Assembly (NCBI GenBank): GCA_964632495.1
Contig: CAZWDS010000076.1
Location: 1-15,488 of the forward strand
DNA: 15,488 bases
From: CALKXV01 sp964632495
GTDB lineage: Bacteria; Pseudomonadota; Alphaproteobacteria; Rhodobacterales; Rhodobacteraceae
Reading direction: 5' to 3'
Shown here: one piece after another, positions 6,583 to 13,387 of the stretch
Layout of the letters: the number at the start of each line of letters is the position of its first letter
Numbering within the stretch: the first letter of the stretch is position 1
The notes under the pieces: model-generated
Database searches by the model: none
Seen by the model: the letters and a program-made list of their open reading frames with translations, nothing else
What the model was told of the DNA's origin: nothing
Translations under genes and position numbers: made by a program

Positions 6583-7263
6583 TTAGGTTTCTTCGTCGTC
6601 GCTTGTCACGTCAGCGGTATCTGCGTCTGCATCGTCGGCTGCTTCGGATGGTTCTTCTGCAGCATCTTCGGCAGGTTCGTCCGACATGGATTCCAGCTCG
6701 TCCAGTTCAGCCGCGCCAATTTCGTCGAAGAGCTCGGCGATTTCGACTTCGGCCTGAGCTTCGTCTTCAGCTGCCTGATCGGCAATGTTGATGCCTGCGG
6801 CCTGAAGCTCGGCTTCTTCTTCCGAGCGAGCGACGTTCAGTTCGATTGTCGCGTCCACTTCGGGGTGAAGCGAAACGTCGACAGCGTGAACGCCCAGCTC
6901 TTTGATCGGCATCGGGATAACCACCTGACGCTTATCAACCGAGAACCCGGCTTCGGTGGCCACATCTGCGGCATCCCGAGGTGTTACTGAACCGTAAAGC
7001 GAACCGGAATCAGACGCCTGACGAATCACAACGAACTGCTGGCCAGTGAGGCGTGCAGCCAGTGCTTCGGCTTCTGTCTTGGTTTCAAGGTTGCGGGCTT
7101 CCAACTGCGCTTTGTCGGCTTCGAAAGACGCGATGTTGGCGTCTGACGCCCAAAGCGCCTTTTTCTGCGGCAGAAGGTAGTTGCGCGCATAGCCGTCTTT
7201 GACGGAGACGACGTCTCCCATCTGGCCGAGTTTTGCGACGCGTTCGAGAAGGATCACTTGCAT
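6583..7263 (-). CDS. rplI: 50S ribosomal protein bL9 with long acidic tail
   Basis: bL9 binds 23S rRNA at the base of the L1 stalk and helps maintain reading frame. The N-terminal domain contains the family signature GDVVSVKDGYARNYLLPQKK (16-35), then the long connecting helix, then the C-terminal rRNA-binding domain ending near residue 146. Usual bL9 length is about 150; here 80 further residues (147-226) contain no Lys or Arg, and 17 of the last 36 are Asp or Glu. The tail is in frame and ends before a strong terminator, so it is part of the gene. A clear ribosome site (GGAG, 7271-7274) follows directly after the rpsR stop codon, showing translational coupling. Confidence 0.96.
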   Translation of the reverse strand: MQVILLERVAKLGQMGDVVSVKDGYARNYLLPQKKALWASDANIASFEADKAQLEARNLETKTEAEALAARLTGQQFVVIRQASDSGSLYGSVTPRDAADVATEAGFSVDKRQVVIPMPIKELGVHAVDVSLHPEVDATIELNVARSEEEAELQAAGINIADQAAEDEAQAEVEIAELFDEIGAAELDELESMSDEPAEDAAEEPSEAADDADADTADVTSDDEET

Positions 7264-7274
7264 GGGTCTTCTCC

Positions 7275-7502
7275 TTATTTAACCGCGTAGGGCAGAAGGG
7301 CGAGGAACCGGGCGCGCTTGATCGCACGGGCCAGCTCACGCTGCTTCTTGGCCGAGACGGCGGTGATACGGGAAGGCACGATCTTACCGCGTTCGCTGAT
7401 ATAGCGCTGCAGAAGTTTTGTGTCTTTGTAATCGATTTTGGGTGCATTATCGCCCGAGAAGGGGCAGACCTTGCGGCGGCGGAAAAATGGTTTAGCGGCC
7501 AT
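7275..7502 (-). CDS. rpsR: 30S ribosomal protein bS18
   Basis: bS18 is a small subunit protein that pairs with bS6 on the platform of the 30S particle. The 75-residue product ([17 protein letters not shown]..., ending [11 protein letters not shown]) has the typical RRRKVCPF and [18 protein letters not shown] segments. Its ribosome site AAGGAG lies in the last codons of rpsF, only three bases separate the genes, and rplI follows after eleven bases, so the three are one operon. Nothing unusual. Confidence 0.97.
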
Positions 7503-7505
7503 GAG

Positions 7506-7898
7506 TTAGCTCCTTTCACGCTGAGGGCGGTCGCCGCGATCACGGTCGCCACCACGGGGACCACGGTCGCGTTCATCGCGTTTTTGCATCTGGATCGAAG
7601 GGCCTTCGACGTGTTCGTCGACCTTGATGGTCAGCACACGCATCACGTCGTCATGCAGGCGCATCAGGCGCTCCATTTCCTGAATGGCCGGTGCCGGAGC
7701 GTCGGTTTTCAGAAAGGCATAGTGGCCCTTGCGGTTCTTGTTGATCTTGTAGGCCATCGTCTTGACGCCCCAGTACTCGTGCTCGACGAGCTTGCCGTCG
7801 TTGTCCGACAGTACGGTGCCAAAATGTTCGATAAGGCCTTCGGCTTGCGTGTTGGACAAATCCTGACGCGCAATCATCACATGCTCGTAAAGAGGCAT
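7506..7898 (-). CDS. rpsF: 30S ribosomal protein bS6
   Basis: bS6 forms a dimer with bS18 on 16S rRNA. The protein begins MPLYEHVMIARQDLS and contains the family segment YWGVKTMAYKINKNRKGHY (42-60). The start at 7898 is supported by GGAG seven bases upstream and by the normal bS6 N-terminus; the open frame extends 28 codons further up without a matching signal. The 130-residue length is longer than minimal bS6 because of a tail (107-130) made almost entirely of Arg, Asp and Gly. Such low-complexity C-termini occur in alphaproteobacterial bS6. The gene leads the rpsF-rpsR-rplI operon and follows a structured leader. Confidence 0.95.
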   Translation of the reverse strand: MPLYEHVMIARQDLSNTQAEGLIEHFGTVLSDNDGKLVEHEYWGVKTMAYKINKNRKGHYAFLKTDAPAPAIQEMERLMRLHDDVMRVLTIKVDEHVEGPSIQMQKRDERDRGPRGGDRDRGDRPQRERS

Positions 7899-7946
7899 GG
7901 GGAAGCTCCAGTTCTTTTCTAAGGCACACTTCAAAGGACGAGTGTT

Positions 7947-7997
7947 CCGCCGCTCTCGTCCACGAGAGGATGTGCCGATCAAGGTGATCTGCGGCGG
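7947..7997 (-). promoter_or_regulatory. Structured mRNA leader of rpsF operon (candidate S6:S18 autoregulatory element)
   Basis: Between the probable promoter and rpsF, 7947-7953 (CCGCCGC) pairs with 7991-7997 (GCGGCGG), enclosing two smaller hairpins: a 6-7-bp stem from 7953-7959 and 7962-7968, and GATC-AAGGT-GATC at 7977-7989. The result resembles a three-way junction about 50 bases from the start codon. Leaders binding the S6:S18 complex are known in several bacterial groups. I cannot confirm the match to that motif by eye. Confidence 0.5.
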
Positions 7998-8005
7998 ATC
8001 GGAGG

Positions 8006-8033
8006 CTTATACAGGTGTCTGTAATTAGTTCAA
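8006..8033 (-). promoter_or_regulatory. Promoter of the rpsF-rpsR-rplI operon
   Basis: On the minus strand TTGAAC (8028-8033), a 16-base spacer and TATAAG (8006-8011) form a good sigma-70-type promoter. Transcription would begin near 8000, giving a leader of about 100 bases that contains the hairpins described for this operon. Confidence 0.6.
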
Positions 8034-8100
8034 GGGCGTCTTATTCTGGCCTTGATTGCTTCGTAAAAATCGAGGGCAATGAAGGCAAAACAGCAGCGAC

Positions 8101-8697
8101 ATGAACGCGCTTAGACCAATATCACATCCTGATGAGGCGAGAGAGCCTTTGCTTGAGCAGATCGAAATGCCTTGGGGCTTTCGCCTGCGCCCTGCGGATA
8201 TGCAGGAAAGTGCCGCGGATTTCATCATTGAATGGGGTCTGACGATTTTTGGCGTGGCGTTCTTGTTGGCGGCTTTTGCCCAATGGCTTTTGCCCGGCTC
8301 GGTGTATTCGGGCGATGCTTTGATGCTGAAATTTGTGCTGACTTGCGTTTTGGGCCTTGCTGGCGGCTTGTGCCTCAGTGTGTCTGCGCGGGGGTTCAGA
8401 CCCGAAGTTCAAGTGGACCGGGCACGTCAGGAAATTCGGTTTGCGTCGCGCAACCCGCGTGGGCGGGGGCAGATATTGGCCACCGTAGATTTGGATCAGA
8501 TCATTGGTGTCGGCATTACCCGGTCGATGACAACGGGGGACTGCCATTGTTTGATCTATCTGATCGATGGCAAGAAGCCTTTGCGCATTGCCACGGGGAC
8601 TGAAGCCGAAATACGGGTCATCCGCGACAAGATGGACAACTATGTCACGCCTCCTTCCGAGCGATTGGCGGCCAAGATGGCGAAGGCCGCGGCCTGA
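8101..8697 (+). CDS. Unknown two-helix membrane protein with predicted PH-like C-terminal domain
   Basis: I do not recognise a named family. The 198-residue product has a short cytoplasmic-looking N-terminus and two hydrophobic helices (about 41-64 and 76-96) separated by a short loop. The soluble remainder (about 100-180) alternates strands: VQVDRARQEIRFASR, ILATVDLDQIIGVGI, CHCLIYLIDGKKPLRIATG, then an amphipathic helix near 168-181. That order suggests a PH-like barrel attached to a membrane hairpin, as in bacterial membrane-anchored PH proteins, but this is inference. The CHC pair at 148-150 is notable. The gene diverges from rpsF; the ribosome site is weak (GAAGG is 14 bases upstream), so the start is less certain. 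It lies 98 bases before the DMT-type transporter gene. Confidence 0.75.
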   Translation: MNALRPISHPDEAREPLLEQIEMPWGFRLRPADMQESAADFIIEWGLTIFGVAFLLAAFAQWLLPGSVYSGDALMLKFVLTCVLGLAGGLCLSVSARGFRPEVQVDRARQEIRFASRNPRGRGQILATVDLDQIIGVGITRSMTTGDCHCLIYLIDGKKPLRIATGTEAEIRVIRDKMDNYVTPPSERLAAKMAKAAA

Positions 8698-8795
8698 TCT
8701 TTGCCTTAGATGGCTGTGATATGCCGGTGACGCGACTTCTTTCAAACCCGTGACGGCTCCGCTAGAGATGAAAGACGTTCTAGCCTGAGAGATCC

Positions 8796-10427
8796 ATGCG
8801 GTTTTACCTGTCTTCGTTCCTGTCGATCCTGTCTTGGTCGTTTTATCCTTTGGCTGTTTTGGTCGCCGAAGAGACCAATGCGGTGGCATTGGCCATGGTT
8901 GCCCATGCGCTGGCCTGTATCGCATGGACACTCGTCTTTATGGCGATGGACCGAAGCTCTCCATTCTCAGCCATGCGCGACCCAGGCGTTATAGGACCCA
9001 TCCTCGCGGCGGCTTTTTTCAACGTTGTGGAAACGGCCTGCTTTTTCGTAGCGATCCTGTTTCTTGCGCCGGTTGCTGCGACAATCACGCTGGAACTTTG
9101 GGTGGTCTTTCTTGTGTTGATTGGCTTGGTGTTTGGGAAAGAAAAGGTGTCTTTTCTGGATTTCATGCTGATTTTGGCCTGTTTTATTGGGGCTGGATTG
9201 GCATCTGCAACCGAAAGCACTGACGGCCTTACAACCTATGACACTCTGATTTCGGGCACTTTGGGTGCGTTTGCGGGACTGGCTTTGGCAGCGAAATCGG
9301 CCATTCATGCGCATGTCGCCAAAAAGCTGACCCGTCCAAAGACCGATGTGACCCGGGCGCTGAACCCCCATATTCTGTCGACGCTGATTTCCTTGCCGCT
9401 TTATGCATTGGTGGTTTGGGGCTTGGCAGAGTTCGACATTTTGACCGGCGCGGTTTCGATAGAAGCAGCGATACCGATTGCGATCTGCATGGCCATCGGG
9501 GCGCCGACGTTCATCTATGCTTTGATCCACAAACCGGGCGAGGGGGCCTTGGCGATTTACTACTGCACGCCGGTTCTGGCGGTGTTTTTGCTGGCGACAG
9601 TTGGCGTTCAGGAGGTCACGTACTTCCTCGCTTTGGGTGGTTTGTTGGTGATTTGTTCGAACATCTATCTGGCATTGCGGGCCGACCAGTTTTCGGCTTG
9701 GGCGATCACGTCATTGTCGGCGCCAATTTTCACGTTCCTGACCCTAAGCCTGCCGCCGGATTTGCTGGACCTGAGCGGCGACAATGCAGGTCTTGGCGTG
9801 GATCTGTTCATCTTCTTTTATGGCGCGTTGTTTCTGGTGTTCGTCAGTCGATACTTCGAGCGGCAATCGTCGGTGTCCAGCTTCCTGCGATCCATGGCGC
9901 TGCGTGCTGATCTGGACACATCCACAGACCCCGAGACGAAACGGGCGATCATTGAAGCAATTCTGGATATTTTCCGCGAAACGCTCAGCTTTAATCATAC
10001 GCGCAATGACGAGGCGCGTGCGCGTTTGATCGCTTTGATCGGCGAATCAGAGCATCGACGCGACACCTTCCTCAAACCTGTTTTTGACCATATTTCGCAA
10101 CGTCTGGCGCGAAATGAACCGGTGGCTTTCCTGATCTTCCAGATCGCGAACATTGGATTTCTGATCGGGCTAGCCGCGACCATTGCGGGAACAGACAGAA
10201 TCATCAGCTTTTCGTTTGGGCTTTTGATGTGCTGCATTGTGTCGTTCTTTTCGCTGTATTGTTCGGACTTTCACCTAAGAAAAGAGTATTTTCCGAAGGC
10301 TGTAGAGCGATTGCTGGAGGGCGAGCAGGTGGTGGACGCGGTTGAGGCGAATGTTGCAAAAGGTATCTTTGTGGCGGCCGTTGTCTTGTCAGTTGCCACG
10401 TATTTTTACTTTGGTACGACCCTTTAA
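8796..10427 (+). CDS. DMT/EamA-type membrane transporter with extra C-terminal membrane domain
   Basis: Residues 1 to about 293 form ten hydrophobic segments in the two-repeat layout of the drug/metabolite transporter (EamA) superfamily, whose members move small metabolites across the inner membrane. Ordinary DMT proteins end near 300 residues; this one has 543. The extension has two more hydrophobic stretches (300-318 and 335-352), a charged, mostly helical cytoplasmic-looking region (355-440, rich in Arg, Glu and Asp) and three further membrane segments (443-463, 468-489, 521-540). No frameshift or internal start separates the parts, so it is a single fused protein. I do not recognise the extension, and the substrate cannot be read. 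A weak ribosome site (GAGAG) lies four bases before the start. The M50 gene follows 107 bases downstream. Confidence 0.8.
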   Translation: MRFYLSSFLSILSWSFYPLAVLVAEETNAVALAMVAHALACIAWTLVFMAMDRSSPFSAMRDPGVIGPILAAAFFNVVETACFFVAILFLAPVAATITLELWVVFLVLIGLVFGKEKVSFLDFMLILACFIGAGLASATESTDGLTTYDTLISGTLGAFAGLALAAKSAIHAHVAKKLTRPKTDVTRALNPHILSTLISLPLYALVVWGLAEFDILTGAVSIEAAIPIAICMAIGAPTFIYALIHKPGEGALAIYYCTPVLAVFLLATVGVQEVTYFLALGGLLVICSNIYLALRADQFSAWAITSLSAPIFTFLTLSLPPDLLDLSGDNAGLGVDLFIFFYGALFLVFVSRYFERQSSVSSFLRSMALRADLDTSTDPETKRAIIEAILDIFRETLSFNHTRNDEARARLIALIGESEHRRDTFLKPVFDHISQRLARNEPVAFLIFQIANIGFLIGLAATIAGTDRIISFSFGLLMCCIVSFFSLYCSDFHLRKEYFPKAVERLLEGEQVVDAVEANVAKGIFVAAVVLSVATYFYFGTTL

Positions 10428-10431
10428 CGCT

Positions 10432-10526
10432 CAAAATTCTCGCGCAAAATTCTTGGTTCAGCCATTTTCGCTGCATGACCGTGCCGCAGTCTGACAGCAC
10501 AATAGTACAAGTTATTTTGCGAGAAC
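10432..10526. repeat. Direct and inverted repeats between transporter and M50 gene
   Basis: CAAAATTCT occurs twice at a 13-base step (10432-10440 and 10445-10453). TTCTCGC-GC-AAAAT (10438-10451) is complementary, with a 2-base bulge, to ATTTTGCGAGAA (10514-10525) just upstream of the M50 start. In RNA this could fold into a long hairpin masking the M50 ribosome region; it could also be a loose operator pair. Neither is proven. Confidence 0.4.
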
Positions 10527-10534
10527 GGTGCGCC

Positions 10535-11194
10535 ATGTTCAGTGACAACACTCCGCTTTTTGAGTTTCGCGGCCCTTGGGGGGTTCCTATTCAGGTGGGC
10601 GGATCGATTTTTCTGTTGGTGCTGATCCTCGTCGATTTTTCAGCCACGCCGCGCCTTGTGGCCTATGACGTGATGTTCGTCGCAATTCTGATTGGTTCGA
10701 TTTACTTGCACGAATTGGGCCATGCTTGGGGCTGTTTGATCCAAGGTGTGCCGGTGCGTCGCGTGATGCTTTATGGCGGTGGCGGGTTTTGCGAACCCTC
10801 CCGGTCGTCCGCGCGGTACGAGCAGGAATTGATCGTGGCCATGGGGCCTATCGTGAACCTTGTTCTTTGGGCCACGGCCGGTTTGATTGGCAATGTCATA
10901 AGCGATCCCGAAATCGCTTGGGTCTTTGCGACCATCGCTTGGGTCAACGGGTTTTTGTTCATCCTGAATATGTTGCCGGTTCATCCCTTGGATGGGGGCA
11001 AGTTGTTCGAGTTGTTCTTGCACCGGTTTTTGCGGGCCGAACTGGCGATCAAGATATCGGCGTCGTTTGGTCTGGTTTTGGCGCTGATCTGGATTCCCCT
11101 GATGGTCGTGATGTTCCTGCATGTTGGCGTGGTTTTGTTCTTCCTGCCGTCCGTGCGCCTGCATTGGGAGATGTTGCGTCAGGCGCACGCTTGA
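10535..11194 (+). CDS. M50-family (site-2 protease-like) membrane metallopeptidase
   Basis: M50 peptidases are multi-pass membrane zinc enzymes that cut transmembrane substrates, often releasing regulators. The 219-residue product has the zinc motif HELGH (residues 59-63) within a hydrophobic helix and the second family motif NMLPVHPLDGG (145-155), whose Asp153 is the third zinc ligand. Both are intact, so it should be active. No PDZ domain or CBS domains are present, so it belongs to the small, minimal members of the family. I start at 10535 (MFSDNTPLFEF) because the 20 codons from the upstream ATG (10475) look unconserved, but neither has a strong ribosome site. The class V PLP enzyme follows after 32 bases on the same strand and is probably co-transcribed. 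The substrate is unknown. Confidence 0.88.
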   Translation: MFSDNTPLFEFRGPWGVPIQVGGSIFLLVLILVDFSATPRLVAYDVMFVAILIGSIYLHELGHAWGCLIQGVPVRRVMLYGGGGFCEPSRSSARYEQELIVAMGPIVNLVLWATAGLIGNVISDPEIAWVFATIAWVNGFLFILNMLPVHPLDGGKLFELFLHRFLRAELAIKISASFGLVLALIWIPLMVVMFLHVGVVLFFLPSVRLHWEMLRQAHA

Positions 11195-11226
11195 CCTTTT
11201 GAGGCGGGCGGCGTTCTCTCAGGCCC

Positions 11227-12444
11227 ATGTTAGACATCGATTTTGTGCGGGGCCAGTTCCCTGCGTTTTCCGAACCTTCGCTGGACGGTCAGGCATTTTT
11301 TGAGAATGCTGGCGGGTCCTATCCCTGTGGTTTCGTGGTGGACCGGCTGAACCGGTTTTACCGCGAACGCAAAGTGCAGCCCTACGGGCCCTTTGCCGCC
11401 TCGCGCGTCGGAGGCGAAGAGATGGACGAGGCACGGGTGCGCATGGCGGCCATTTTGGGGGTCGAGACGGACGAATTGAGTTTCGGGCCTTCGACCACGC
11501 AGAACACTTACGTATTGGCCGAGGCGTTTCGCCAGTCTTTGCCCGAAGGTGCCGCGATCGTGGTGACCAATCAGGATCACGAGGCGAACTCGGGCCCGTG
11601 GCGTCGGTTGGCGGCTTCGGGCATCCAGGTGCGGGAGTGGCAGGTGGACCCCCAGACGGGGCATCTGGATGTGGCGGCCTTGGAGCCTTTGTTGGTCGGC
11701 GCGGCACTGTTGTGTTTTCCCCATTGTTCCAACGTGGTGGGCGAGATCAACGATGTGGCGGCGATCACGAAGCTGGCCCATGATGCAGGCGCGGTGGTTT
11801 GTGTGGATGGTGTATCCTACGCGCCCCATGGCTTTCCCGATGTGGGCAAGTTGGGCGCGGATATCTATCTGTTTTCCGCCTATAAGACCTTTGGTCCTCA
11901 TCAGGGCTTGATGGTGATCCGGCGCGCTTTGGGCGAGGCTTTGCCCAATCAGGGGCATCACTTCAATGGCGGGAAGCTTTATCAGCGGTTTACGCCCGCA
12001 GGGCCGGATCATGCGCAAATCGCGGCTTCAGCGGGAATGGCCGATTATATCGACGCGGTTTACGCGCATTTGGGTGGTCCTCATGTTGAGGCGCGAGATC
12101 GCGGTGCAGCCGTGCATGATGCGATGCGGGCGCGGGAAGTGTCGCTGCTGACGCCCTTGATGGGTTTTTTGTCGGCCAAGAACTCGGTCCGTGTTTTGGG
12201 GCCAAGCGACGCAAGCACGCGGGCGCCGACTGTGGCCTTGGAAGCGGATCGTCCGGGTGAGGAACTGGCGGCACAACTGGCGGCCCATGACATCAATGCA
12301 GGCGGTGGCGATTTCTATGCGGGTCGACCGCTCGAAGCCATGGGCATTGATCCGGCAAAGGGCGTTTTGCGGCTAAGCTTCACGCACTACACATCAGAGG
12401 CCGAGATCGAGCGTTTGATGACCGCTTTGGATCACGTACTTTAG
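11227..12444 (+). CDS. Class V PLP-dependent enzyme, cysteine desulfurase-like without the catalytic Cys
   Basis: The 405-residue product has the aminotransferase class V fold: FFENAGG near the N-terminus, the DHEAN segment (117-121), Asp194 and His201 in VDGVSYAPH for cofactor binding, and the Schiff-base lysine Lys220 in SAYKTFGPHQG. It resembles the cysteine-desulfurase-like subfamily typified by Vibrio VC1184, whose function is unknown. The region where SufS-type desulfurases carry their persulfide Cys (RxGxHC) reads NAGGGDFYAGRPL here (297-309), so the Cys is absent and desulfurase activity is unlikely. The ribosome site is short (TCAGG, three bases before the start). The gene ends five bases from the converging sugar-kinase gene. 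Confidence 0.85.
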   Translation: MLDIDFVRGQFPAFSEPSLDGQAFFENAGGSYPCGFVVDRLNRFYRERKVQPYGPFAASRVGGEEMDEARVRMAAILGVETDELSFGPSTTQNTYVLAEAFRQSLPEGAAIVVTNQDHEANSGPWRRLAASGIQVREWQVDPQTGHLDVAALEPLLVGAALLCFPHCSNVVGEINDVAAITKLAHDAGAVVCVDGVSYAPHGFPDVGKLGADIYLFSAYKTFGPHQGLMVIRRALGEALPNQGHHFNGGKLYQRFTPAGPDHAQIAASAGMADYIDAVYAHLGGPHVEARDRGAAVHDAMRAREVSLLTPLMGFLSAKNSVRVLGPSDASTRAPTVALEADRPGEELAAQLAAHDINAGGGDFYAGRPLEAMGIDPAKGVLRLSFTHYTSEAEIERLMTALDHVL

Positions 12445-12449
12445 CAGGC

Positions 12450-13325
12450 TTAGGATTGGTTTTGGGCCAAGGCCAGCGCCAAGGCGCCGTCCAGCGGCGT
12501 ACCTTCTGGGGGGGCCAGTTTCGCTTGATGGGATGGCATCAGCCAATCGCCATAGCTGGGGCCAAGCCCGCCAGCAAGGCAGAGCACATCGTTTCGCGCA
12601 AGGCCTATCGCGTCGATGGCATTCGTCAGATAAATCGAACCTGCCTGAATTAAGTTCAGTCCCAGGGGATCGCCTGACGTTGCGGCTTTGACGATGGCAG
12701 GGGCCAGGCGGGCAAAGTTGCTGGGCGCGGCGGTGGCGGCAAAGCTGACGATGGCTTTCGGGTCGCCGTCAAAATCTTCTAAAACACGACGGGACAGATC
12801 AGTTGGCGCGGAAAGCCCGTCATGGCACAGCAAGACCTCAGTCAGCAAATTGCGGCCCAGCCACGCGCCCGACGCCTGATCCGACAACACAAAGCCCCAG
12901 CCGCCGATGAAACGCGTGTTTTCCTTGTGCACCGCGCCAATCAGGGTGCCGGTACCGATGGCCAAAAGGATCCCGCTACGTTCCCCCATTGCACCACGAA
13001 GCGCGGTTTCCTTGTCTTCGGTCACTTTGGTGTCCATCGGCAAGGCTTTGGAAATACTCTCGCACTGCTGGCGCGTGATGGCACCTGCGATCCCCGCATG
13101 TGCCTTTGCCGCGCGCAGTTGTGGATCGGCCAAACCTGCATCGTCTGCGGCCAGATCCAGCGCTTCCAGTATGTTGCGCACGGTGCCGCCAAGGTCAGTT
13201 GATGCGTTCGCAGGGCCAGCTTCGCCCGTGCCAAGAACGTCGCCTGCCTGATCTGCAATCGCCACGCGGCATCCCGAGCCGCCGCCGTCTATCCCGATGA
13301 AATGTTCGATCTTTTTCAATGCCAT
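12450..13325 (-). CDS. BadF/BadG/BcrA/BcrD-type ATPase, probable N-acetylglucosamine kinase-like sugar kinase
   Basis: Members of this ASKHA-fold family include GlcNAc/glucosamine kinases and the ATPase activators of benzoyl-CoA-type reductases. The 291-residue protein has the phosphate-1 motif FIGIDGGGSGCR (9-20), Asp104 in VTEDKETAL, the second phosphate motif AIGTGT (122-127), the GGWGFVLSDQASGAWLGR segment (141-158) and the adenosine motif AGGLGPSY (251-258). The WGF...DxxSGxWLG pattern and the absence of Fe-S cysteines favour an amino-sugar kinase over a reductase activator. The start at 13325 (MALKKIEHF) is preferred to an ATG 23 codons upstream, because that longer version would overlap the photolyase gene start. 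The divergent spacer to the photolyase gene is 62 bases. The substrate is not proven. Confidence 0.85.
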   Translation of the reverse strand: MALKKIEHFIGIDGGGSGCRVAIADQAGDVLGTGEAGPANASTDLGGTVRNILEALDLAADDAGLADPQLRAAKAHAGIAGAITRQQCESISKALPMDTKVTEDKETALRGAMGERSGILLAIGTGTLIGAVHKENTRFIGGWGFVLSDQASGAWLGRNLLTEVLLCHDGLSAPTDLSRRVLEDFDGDPKAIVSFAATAAPSNFARLAPAIVKAATSGDPLGLNLIQAGSIYLTNAIDAIGLARNDVLCLAGGLGPSYGDWLMPSHQAKLAPPEGTPLDGALALALAQNQS

Positions 13326-13387
13326 TGATAAGTGATTGCTTCCGTTTAAATCGTTCGTCAAGCAGTGTGAATGCATGAGGGGCAAAA

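Noticed and set aside
8122..8931. 269-residue minus-strand frame across the two-helix protein gene and the transporter start
   Set aside because: It is rich in Arg, Gln and His as typical of reversed coding DNA, and conflicts with two better-supported genes.
11230..12018. 262-residue minus-strand frame opposite the PLP enzyme
   Set aside because: Antisense shadow; the plus-strand gene has clear PLP motifs.
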